Shown here: positions 51,730-59,400 of the stretch, in pieces
Layout: every line of letters starts with the position of its first letter
Position numbering within the stretch: position 1 is the first letter of the stretch
Source of the DNA: JBBRNH01 sp038230415
GTDB taxonomy: Bacteria > Bacteroidota > Bacteroidia > Cytophagales > Spirosomataceae
Direction of reading: 5' to 3'
Assembly: GCA_038230415.1 (NCBI GenBank)
Contig: JBBRNH010000011.1
Span: 1-64,000, forward strand
Length of the DNA stretch: 64,000 nt
Notes under the pieces: model-generated
Databases searched by the model: none
Seen by the model: the letters and a program-made list of their open reading frames with translations, nothing else
What the model was told of the DNA's origin: nothing
Made by a program: the position numbers and the translations under genes

Positions 51730-52939
51730 ATTCTAAAGGCACTTCCAAAAAAAGTTGGATTGAAACAGCAATAGCCATTGCTATTGCTTCACTCAACCCA
51801 ATTATTCTAAAGGCACTTCCAAAAAAAGTTGGATTGAAACGGCGAAACTTTCCGTACCGGCTCGTCACCCGTTAGGATTCTAAAGGCACTTCCAAAAAAA
51901 GTTGGATTGAAACCGGTATGTATTGCCTGATGGCACTCTTCACAGAGGGAATTCTAAAGGCACTTCCAAAAAAAGTTGGATTGAAACCGTGTTGAGGTGC
52001 CCACTGGATGGAGAAATTAAATAATTCTAAAGGCACTTCCAAAAAAAGTTGGATTGAAACTCAGTGCGGGCGAACTGGCAGAAGTGATGAAAGTCATATT
52101 CTAAAGGCACTTCCAAAAAAAGTTGGATTGAAACCAGCAAAAAGGGCGCGTCTCCTGCGACAGGAAACACGATTCTAAAGGCACTTCCAAAAAAAGTTGG
52201 ATTGAAACGGACTGACTAACTTGCTGATTGCACAGCTACTCCCATATTCTAAAGGCACTTCCAAAAAAAGTTGGATTGAAACGGGGACGGTCCACCGGCA
52301 AAAAAGTGCGGTAGTTGCGATTCTAAAGGCACTTCCAAAAAAAGTTGGATTGAAACCGCTTAATGGTTACGCCAAATTCGTCTTCCAATCTGAATTCTAA
52401 AGGCACTTCCAAAAAAAGTTGGATTGAAACGTTGAACTGAATCCGGTACTGTACTTTTTCGCTTTGATTCTAAAGGCACTTCCAAAAAAAGTTGGATTGA
52501 AACCCGGATGATCGTCAGGTCGATTTCGGCGTTTCGGGCATTCTAAAGGCACTTCCAAAAAAAGTTGGATTGAAACCCACGCAGCACGAACCACCGACCA
52601 AGGGGCGCATATTCTAAAGGCACTTCCAAAAAAAGTTGGATTGAAACACCATCATCCGGGGGCAACCCCGAACCCTGACCCTATTCTAAAGGCACTTCCA
52701 AAAAAAGTTGGATTGAAACTCCCGAAGCGTGCCGGAGCGGGTAAAAACCGAACTCATTCTAAAGGCACTTCCAAAAAAAGTTGGATTGAAACCCGCCCAG
52801 ATGGGGGCCGTTGTCGAAACCGTAGCAGATTCTAAAGGCACTTCCAAAAAAAGTTGGATTGAAACCGGAGGTCGTCTCGCTCGGTACCCCGGAGCCGGTA
52901 GTATTCTAAAGGCACTTCCAAAAAAAGTTGGATTGAAAC
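51730..52939 (+). CRISPR. CRISPR array: 17 identical repeats, 16 spacers
   Basis: Seventeen copies of a 37-nt repeat begin at 51730, 51804, 51877, 51951, 52024, 52098, 52172, 52246, 52320, 52394, 52467, 52540, 52611, 52683, 52756, 52829 and 52903. All appear identical, including the last one. Each starts ATTCTAAAGGCACTTCC, has seven A residues, and ends GTTGGATTGAAAC; TCCAA and TTGGA can pair as a 5-bp stem, and the last 8 nt (ATTGAAAC) are the classic type I-B 5' handle. The 16 spacers are 34-37 nt, all different. Spacer 1 (51767-51803) contains a perfect 9-bp inverted repeat. The array is downstream of an intact cas operon, so it is probably active. Confidence 0.98.
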
Positions 52940-53015
52940 GGAAGAAGGAGCCTGTTATCAAACCCATAAGGATAAAAGCAAATGAGATTTTATAAGATAG
53001 GATGCAGATATCCCA

Positions 53016-53942
53016 TCAAAACAAACTGCCCTGCACCACTTTCGGTTGCAAAACCGGCTCTGGCAGGTTCAAGCCGCAGTGTTGGTTGAGTTGTTGCACC
53101 CAGTATTTAATGAGTTCGGGGGCGGTGTCGTTGGTGTCGCCCCCGCCGTGAATAAACAGATAGGCCGTTTGCAGACCCCGCTCAAACCAGATTTTGAGTT
53201 TCTGAATCCAGTCGTCGGTGCGGGTGTAATCGGTGGGGTGGCCTTCGTTAGCGATAAACCGCAGCGTCAGCACGGGGCTACTCAGGCCCAGATGCAGCAC
53301 GTCTCGCCGACCGGCTACGTCGCTCATAACGGTGTGCCGGTGCAGGCTATGGAGCTTTTCGAGGGTTTGGGCAAAGGCGGTACTTTTAAACCAGTCTGGA
53401 TGGCGAAACTCAACGGCAACGGCCAACTCGTCGGGCAGACTATTGAGGTAGGTCTCCAGCACCGGCCACCGTTCCGGCCCAAACCCCGGCGGCAGTTGCA
53501 GAAACGACATTCCCAGAAATTCTTCTAAGCCCATGATGGCGTTTACAAACTCAGCGGTCAGCAACTCAGTCGCTACCAATTGCCGTTCGTGGCTGATGGC
53601 CTGCGGAAATTTGGGGCAAAACACAAAGCCGGGCCGGGCGGCAGGGTCGGCGGCTTCGGTGCGCCACTTCGTAATCATGGCCGGGGTCGGAATCTGGTAG
53701 TGCGTCAGGTTCAGCTCGATGGTGTTGACCTGCCGGACGTACTGATGCAGGAAATCACGGTCTTTTGTACCCGTTGGATAGAGTGTGCCAACGTATTTTT
53801 TATTGGCCCAGACCGGGGCCCCAATAAACACCTGCGGTTTGGCAGTGGGCGTGGTTTCGGCCCAAATTCGGGCATTAAACGCATGGCCGGGCGGCAGGGC
53901 CAGGTTCACGGCGTTGAGGTTATGCGCTTTCCCGAATTCCAT
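53016..53942 (-). CDS. DUF72 family protein
   Basis: A 308-residue DUF72 protein, a TIM-barrel-like family of unknown biochemical function. Seen: QVFIGAPVWANKKYVGTLYP, YVRQVNTIELNLTHYQIPTPAMITKWR with the conserved Glu, PGFVFCPKFPQAISHER, SFLQLPPGFGPERW, VAVEFRHPDWF, and a C-terminal TAYLFIHGGGDTNDTAPELI. The length and motif order are usual. It is the first housekeeping-type gene to the right of the CRISPR array and is convergent with it. The family is conserved but unassigned, so I give no role. Confidence 0.9.
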   Translation of the reverse strand: MEFGKAHNLNAVNLALPPGHAFNARIWAETTPTAKPQVFIGAPVWANKKYVGTLYPTGTKDRDFLHQYVRQVNTIELNLTHYQIPTPAMITKWRTEAADPAARPGFVFCPKFPQAISHERQLVATELLTAEFVNAIMGLEEFLGMSFLQLPPGFGPERWPVLETYLNSLPDELAVAVEFRHPDWFKSTAFAQTLEKLHSLHRHTVMSDVAGRRDVLHLGLSSPVLTLRFIANEGHPTDYTRTDDWIQKLKIWFERGLQTAYLFIHGGGDTNDTAPELIKYWVQQLNQHCGLNLPEPVLQPKVVQGSLF

Positions 53943-53954
53943 AACGGTTTGATT

Positions 53955-54058
53955 TTAAACACAGAGGAACGGAGGTTTCACAGAGTACACAGAGTTTCCC
54001 ATTTATCCCTAAAAACTCTGTGACCTCTGTGAATCCCTCTTTTCCTCTGTGTTAAACC
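53955..54058. repeat. CACAGAGG-type intergenic repeat, copy 2
   Basis: The left part (starting at 53960) matches copy 1 at 15861: CACAGAGG, GGAGGTTTCACAGAG and a further CAGAG. Inverted arms recur at the right end (CCTCTGTGTTAAA), so it too can fold into a long hairpin in the 5' region of the DUF72 gene. Confidence 0.8.
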
Positions 54059-54062
54059 CCTA

Positions 54063-55139
54063 TTACCCCACTTCCAGCAGATACGCCTTGATAAATCCGT
54101 CAATGTCACCGTCGAGTACGGCCTCGGTGTTGGAGGTCTGGAAACCGGTGCGGTGGTCTTTCACACGCCGGTCGTCGAGCACGTAACTCCGAATCTGCGA
54201 ACCCCACTCGATTTTCTTTTTACTGGCTTCGATTTCGGCGCGGGCCGCGTTGCGCTTCTCCACCTCGATCTGATACAGCTTCGATTTTAGTAACCGCATC
54301 GCCACTTCTTTGTTCATCAACTGGCTGCGTTCCTGCTGACATTCGATAATCAGGCCCGACGGCGCGTGTTTGAGCCGCACGGCGGTTTCTACTTTGTTGA
54401 CGTTTTGGCCCCCCGCCCCACCCGACCGGAAAGTGTCCCAACTGATGTCTGCCGGGTTCACGTCAATTTCTATCGTGTTATCAATCAGCGGATACGCATA
54501 CACCGACGAGAACGACGTGTGCCGCCGGGCGTTGGAGTCGAACGGCGAAATGCGGACGAGCCGATGCACGCCGTTTTCTGATTTCAGGAATCCGTAGGCC
54601 AGCGGCCCGTCAATTTCGATGGTGACCGATTTGATACCCGCCGTGTCACCTTCCTGATAATCAACCTGTTTCACGCCGTAGCCGTGTTTTTCGGCCCAGC
54701 GCATATACATCCGGTAGAGCATCTCGGCCCAGTCTTGACTTTCGGTGCCGCCCGCGCCGGAGTTGATTTCCAGCACCGCCGAGAGTTGGTCTTCTTCGTT
54801 GCTCAACATTTTTTTGAGTTCGAGGTCGTCCAGCATAACGCGAACTTTCAGGGCTTCGGCATCTACTTCGTCTTCGGCAACGTCGCCAGCCTGATAAAAC
54901 TCAAACAGCGTGTCGAGGTCATCGAACTGGTTGTTGAGGGCGTTGAAGCCGCCGACCCAGCCTTTCAGGGTGCGGACTTGTTTCATGACACCTTCGGCGC
55001 GGGCGGCATCGGTCCAGAATTCGGGCTGGAAGGTTTGCTGTTCGAGATCGCCGAGTTGTTCGGTTTTTGCGTCGTAATTCAAATAGCCTTTCAGAGCCTC
55101 GATGCGGCCCCGGAGGTCGTCTAACTGATCGGAAGTCAT
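54063..55139 (-). CDS. prfB: Peptide chain release factor 2
   Basis: A 358-residue release factor that recognises UGA and UAA stop codons. Seen: SPF tripeptide (residues 198-200, in RISPFDSNARRHTSF), the peptidyl-transferase GGQ motif (243-245, in SGGAGGQNVNKVETAVRLKH) and a C-terminal SNTEAVLDGDIDGFI. At residues 18-23 the protein reads GYLNYD, where E. coli and many bacteria have the CUU-UGA programmed +1 frameshift; here the frame continues through TTG AAT with no stop, so the autoregulatory frameshift is absent. Start at ATG 55139; an upstream ATG in frame adds 11 residues of non-family sequence. Confidence 0.95.
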   Translation of the reverse strand: MTSDQLDDLRGRIEALKGYLNYDAKTEQLGDLEQQTFQPEFWTDAARAEGVMKQVRTLKGWVGGFNALNNQFDDLDTLFEFYQAGDVAEDEVDAEALKVRVMLDDLELKKMLSNEEDQLSAVLEINSGAGGTESQDWAEMLYRMYMRWAEKHGYGVKQVDYQEGDTAGIKSVTIEIDGPLAYGFLKSENGVHRLVRISPFDSNARRHTSFSSVYAYPLIDNTIEIDVNPADISWDTFRSGGAGGQNVNKVETAVRLKHAPSGLIIECQQERSQLMNKEVAMRLLKSKLYQIEVEKRNAARAEIEASKKKIEWGSQIRSYVLDDRRVKDHRTGFQTSNTEAVLDGDIDGFIKAYLLEVG

Positions 55140-55158
55140 TGTACTATGTTGTAAGCTA

Positions 55159-55166
55159 CAAAGATA
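55159..55166 (-). promoter_or_regulatory. Candidate -7 element of the prfB promoter
   Basis: On the - strand, TATCTTTG fits the Bacteroidota TAnnTTTG element at all defined positions, 20 bp upstream of the prfB ATG. A -33 TTTG at the right spacing is not clear. A hairpin (arms 55172-55178 and 55196-55202) lies just upstream. Confidence 0.5.
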
Positions 55167-55213
55167 CAACAAACCCGGCCCTGCCTGAACAGAACCGGGT
55201 TATGGGCTGGGCA

Positions 55214-55303
55214 GCCTGTCTGGCACCGCCCCGAAGCCGTTTCGTTTCGGGCGGGGAAAGCCGTTTCTTCGCGTATCCCACAGCTTAGGGCGGTGGGTAA
55301 CAG
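55214..55303. repeat. Structured repeat, copy 1
   Basis: About 90 bp that aligns with 56191-56290. Both copies keep GGCACCGCCCC at the left, GCGTAT and CCCACAGC near the middle-right, and GGGCGGTGGG at the right, forming a CACCGCCC/GGGCGGTG stem. Just outside it, copy 1 pairs GTCTG with CAGGC and copy 2 pairs GTTTG with CAAAC, a compensatory change. It is either a REP-like mobile palindrome or a small structured RNA. Confidence 0.6.
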
Positions 55304-55338
55304 GCCTGTCAAACCAATAACGCAGGGCGATTAGTTAC

Positions 55339-55689
55339 TCAATCTACTGGCCGAATCGATACCGCTCCGTCCGGTTTCAGATTGGCATATCGTTGCCGGA
55401 AATCATCGGCTTTGCGCCGGGCCACCGGAACCCGGCTACCGTCAATCAGCAGCAACTCGTGCCGCCCGGCCCGGCTTACGATGCAGTGAGCGTTGACGAG
55501 GTACGCCCGGTGAATCCGCAAAAAATAAGGAGGCAGGAGGTCTTCATATACTTTCAGGGTGTAAGCACTCAAGATTCGTCGGCCATCGTTGAGCCAGAAC
55601 ATACTGTAATTACCCACCCCGGCCACCTGCACAATGGCATCAATAGGGATGTGAACTGTGGCTTTGCCACTTTTGAGTATCAGTTCCAT
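55339..55689 (-). CDS. Stand-alone LytTR DNA-binding regulator
   Basis: A 116-residue protein made of a single LytTR domain. Seen: VHIPIDAIVQVAGVGNYSMFWLNDGRRILSAYTLKVYEDLL, with the YSM/F sequence and strand pattern of the fold, then PPYFLRIHRAYLVNAHCI (FxRIHRSxLVN motif) and SRVPVARRKADDFRQRY. No receiver or membrane domain is attached, so any input is indirect. It is on the same strand as the small lipoprotein gene just upstream (17 bp), with 22-bp direct repeats further upstream that fit the known preference of LytTR domains for direct repeats. Confidence 0.9.
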   Translation of the reverse strand: MELILKSGKATVHIPIDAIVQVAGVGNYSMFWLNDGRRILSAYTLKVYEDLLPPYFLRIHRAYLVNAHCIVSRAGRHELLLIDGSRVPVARRKADDFRQRYANLKPDGAVSIRPVD

Positions 55690-55706
55690 GAGCGTGGTGG
55701 GTGGTT

Positions 55707-55916
55707 CTACTGCATTAGCATTAAACCATCCAGCCCCACCACCACATCGTCGCCAACCTGTTTGATGCTGTACGACATCGGGTAATAACCGGCTTTGGTA
55801 AACTTGGTCGGCGCGGGTACTGGCATCGTCACGTTAGAGTTGGGGTCGGCGGCTTCGTCTTTCACGCAGCCGCCCTTTTGGGCGGCTGAAAGCAGGGAAT
55901 AGAGTAGAATTTTCAT
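55707..55916 (-). CDS. Very small lipoprotein with palindrome-coded signal end
   Basis: A 69-residue protein beginning MKILLYSLLSAAQKGGCVKD. The first ten residues look like the start of a lipoprotein signal, and a Cys at position 17 is followed by a polar mature domain ending in VGDDVVVGLDGLMLMQ. The AAQKGG stretch is encoded by a 9-bp perfect palindrome around AAAA (55867-55888), so the hydrophobic core is shortened; it may be a palindrome insertion into a former signal peptide. It is followed by the LytTR gene on the same strand, and the direct repeats at 55917-55972 lie right at its start. Likely real but of unknown role. Confidence 0.5.
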   Translation of the reverse strand: MKILLYSLLSAAQKGGCVKDEAADPNSNVTMPVPAPTKFTKAGYYPMSYSIKQVGDDVVVGLDGLMLMQ

Positions 55917-55972
55917 TGGTAAAGAGAGGAAGGTTCACTTGATACGCTCGTGGTAAAAAGAGGAAGGTTCAC
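55917..55972. repeat. 22-bp direct repeats upstream of the LytTR operon
   Basis: Two 22-bp direct repeats (55917-55938 and 55951-55972) differ at one base, each containing AGAGGAAGGTTCAC, with a 12-bp spacer. They lie directly upstream of the small lipoprotein and LytTR genes on the - strand. LytTR regulators bind pairs of direct repeats, so this is a candidate autoregulatory site; a simple tandem duplication is the alternative. Confidence 0.6.
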
Positions 55973-56431
55973 AGACGGTTTTATTCATCTGCTACGCTAC
56001 AAAAGTGGTTGTTGGGGAATGACCGGCGTTAATCCATTTTCTTCATTCCCTTGCTCATTTTCGGCATCAATCAGTTTTTTTGGTTCTACGCATAAAAAAT
56101 TCGGGATCGCGGTTGGCCTCAGGCCCATCACGCCACAGCCGGAGGGCGGTGGCAGGCAGCAGTACGGGTTGTTTTGGAACGTAATTGTTTAGGTTGCCCG
56201 TTTGGCACCGCCCCTCGGCTGTGCCGTTTCAGGCGGCAAGTCCACTCTTGCGCGTATGCCCACAGCCCAGGGGCGGTGGGCGACAAACCCGGTTCTGCCA
56301 AAAATGAACACACCTAAATAGTTACTTTGGAACAAGGCAAAGGTGGTGGGTTGGCCGGGCAGCAGAGGCAGCAGAACTACGGATTCTTGAAAACAGGTAT
56401 TTCTGCGGGGTTGGTCGGGTAGTTTACGGCA
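55973..56431. other. Gene-free stretch with copies of the structured repeat
   Basis: About 460 bp without a convincing gene. It contains a partial copy of the structured repeat near 56130-56160 (right half only: CCACAGCC, GGGCGGTGGC) and the full copy 2 at 56191-56290. The remainder (55973-56125 and 56292-56431) shows no ORF or clear signal. Confidence 0.6.
56191..56290. repeat. Structured repeat, copy 2
   Basis: Full copy of the element described at 55214-55303. It retains CACCGCCCC/GGGGCGGTG (one pair longer than copy 1), a GCCGTTTCAGGCGGC internal hairpin, and CTTGCGCGTATGCCCACAGC. GTTTG/CAAAC replaces GTCTG/CAGGC outside the main stem. Confidence 0.6.
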
Positions 56432-59400
56432 TCAGCCCGGCAACTGTGCCGAACGCCCGGTTGGGTAGGCCGACGGAATCACGCCAAATTTATCGTGGAA
56501 GACCCGTGTGAAATAAGACAGGCTCTCGAAACCGACCCGATACGCCACTTCCGACACCGTATCATCGCCTTGCCGAAGCAACTCCGCAGCCCGTACCAAT
56601 CGCCGGTTTCTGACAAACTCAACCGCCGTTTGATTCGTCAGGGCTTTGAGTTTGCGTACCAACTGGCTTTGGCTCATGTTCATCTGCTGGCTAAACTGCT
56701 CAACGGTAAAGCCCGCGTTGGGCAGGTGCTGCTCGGCAACGGCAATGGCCTTTTGCACAAAAGCATCTTCTGCAACGGGTTCTTTCTCAGGCCGGGCATC
56801 AGTTGGTACGTTGGTAGTCAGATTACTGAAATAGTGCCGTAGCCGGGCTTGTTTCTCAACTAAGTTCTGCACCCGCGCCCGTAACTCATCCCGGTTAAAG
56901 GGTTTGGTCAGATAATCATCAGCACCAAGCCCAAAGCCTTCAACACGGTCTTCAACGGTGGCTTTGGCCGTCAGCATCACCACCGGAATGTGGCTCGTGG
57001 CGGGCTGGGTTTTCAGGGCGCGGCAAAAGCCAAAGCCATCGAGCCGGGGCATCATCAGGTCGCAAATGATAATATTGGGTGTGCTGGCGGTGGCTTGTTC
57101 CAGACCGTCCAGCCCGTCAACGGCTTCCAGAATGTGGTAATCGGCCTCAAAAATGCTGCGGATGTAAGCCTGAATGTCGGCGTTATCGTCAATGATGAGC
57201 AGGCTGTTTTCGGGCGTTTCTGCCGGTGTTTGCCGGGCCAGCCCTGACCCATGTTGCGGTTGCTCTTCTGTTACCCGTGCAAATACTGGTACTGGGGAGA
57301 CCGTTGCTACGCGGGCAGGAACAATGACGGTGGTTTTGGTCAATGGCAATGTCACAACAAACGTGCTTCCCTGGCCCTCGGTGCTGGTAACGGAGATACT
57401 GCCATTCAGCACCGTTACCAATTCTTTTACCAACGCCAGACCAATGCCCGTGCCTTCATAATTGCGGTTGGCACTGCCGTTAGTGTTCGTTGTAGGGACG
57501 AATCCCTGATAAAACCGATTGAATATCTGATCCAGTTTATCAGCTGCGATACCAATGCCCGTATCCTGCACAGTGAGGCTAACCACCTGGCTATCAGTCT
57601 GATTCAGATACGCAACGGCCATCCTGACCGCGTTCCCGGCGGGGGTAAACTTAAAGGCATTCGCCAGGAGGTTGGTGGCGATTTTCTCGACTTTATCGCG
57701 GTCAAACTGCGCCGGGTACGTTGTTGGCTCCTGCTCAAAACTGAACCGAATGCCCCGGCTATCGGCTAAGGAACCGAATGAACTGGCTACTGTCCGAAAA
57801 AAAGCCGCCATATCACCCGGTTCAGGTTCGCTCGTCAACCGCCCGGCTTCGAGCTTGCTCAGGTCGAGCAGTTGGTTAATCAGATTCAACAGCCGGTGGG
57901 CGTTTCGCTCCATCAACGTCAGCAGTGGTTCTGCGGGGAGCCGTTTTTTGAGGTCGGCCAGCGGCCCCAGAATCAAGGTGAGCGGGGTACGGAACTCGTG
58001 CGAGATGTTGGTGAAAAACTGCGTTTTGAGCGCGTCCAACTCGGTCAGCCGATTGGCTTCCTGCTGCTCAAAAACGAGTTGCTGCCGGAGCAATAGCCGC
58101 TGGGTCTGAAACCGATACCACTGCCAGCCAATCAGGACCAGCGCAGTCAGATACACTAAGTAGGCCCACCAGGTGCGATAAAACGGCGGATGCACCCGAA
58201 TCTGTAATGCCACCGATTTACTCCAGACCGCACCATCTGCCGATCCCATCACCTCCAGGCCGTAGTTACCGGGGGGCAACTGGGCGTAGTTGGCAAATCG
58301 GTTGGTGCCAGCCTCCACCCAGTCCTGGTCAATGCCCGTCAGCCGGTAGCGGTAGCGGTTTTTGGCCGGGTTGGTGAAGTCCATCAACCCAAATTCGAGC
58401 GTCACCAAGTTTTGGGTATGGCTCAGATCGAGTTGGGTAGTTTGCTCGATGCCCTGGGTTAAAATCGCATCGGGGCCACCCACCGCAACCGTTTTATTGT
58501 TGACCATTAAGCCAATGATCCTGACCGGCGCAGACGAACTTACGGAACTCCGAAACGCCGACGGCCAGAAACGGGTCAGGCCATTTATGCCGCCAAAGAG
58601 TAACTCGCCGGAGGAACCCTTAAAAAAAGAACTGGTGTTAAACTCGTTATCCTGCAACCCGTCGGCTTTGGTATAGCTCCTAAACTGCTGCGTTTTGGGA
58701 TCAAACTGCGCCAGTCCCCGGTTGGTACTCATCCAGAGATTTTTATACGCATCGGTCAGAATGCCGTACACCACGTTGTTGGGCAGGCCCCGGTCTTCGG
58801 TAAAATGCTCGAAATGCCCCGTCTGCTTATTTAGCCGCTCCAGGCCACCGCCTTTCGTACTGACCCACAGGTATTGGTCAGGATTATAGGGGTCGTCAAC
58901 TACGGTTGACACAAAGTCGTTGCTCAGACTCTGCCGGTCAGTAACCGAGTTTTTGTAGATCGAAAACGCAGGAGCCGTCAACAGATGGTCTGCTTTAACA
59001 AGGCCTTTTTGCGTACCAATCCAGCCGGTGCCGCGCCGGTCAATGTGCAGGGCGTAGGTCTCGATTTCGGCCCCGCTCTGGGGCAGCAGGTGCTGGTAGC
59101 CGAAGACCCGGAAGGTCTCGGTTTGCCGGTCAAAGCAGAGCAGTTTGCCGTTTGTTGCGCCAATCCAGAGGTTACCCGCGCTGTCTTCGAGGGTCTGATT
59201 ACCCGACCAGCCAAACGATGTGCCGGGTGGCAACGGGTATTTTTTGAGGAGTTGCCAGTCTTCCGAAAACTTGAATAGCTGGTTGGTATGGGTGTCAAAA
59301 TTGACGTTCGACACCCAGAAAATCCCCTGCCGGTCCTGCATCAGGTTCCGTTGGCGTTTGTCAGGGGCCGGTAATGCCGGATTCAAAAACGGCAGCAGCC

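Noticed and set aside
52397..52995. Several ORFs of 60-93 codons across the CRISPR array on both strands, with repeated peptides
   Set aside because: They are translations of the 37-nt repeats and spacers; the repeated peptide arises from the repeat unit, and the length is an artefact of the 73-74-nt period.
55172..55202. AACCCGG/CCGGGTT hairpin as terminator of the LytTR gene
   Set aside because: It is more than 130 bp beyond the stop, with only a short TTTG run after it, and lies in the prfB promoter region.
55950..56192. 80-codon ORF in the gene-free stretch
   Set aside because: Overlaps the direct repeats and the partial structured repeat; no domain, and its sequence reads as repeat translation.
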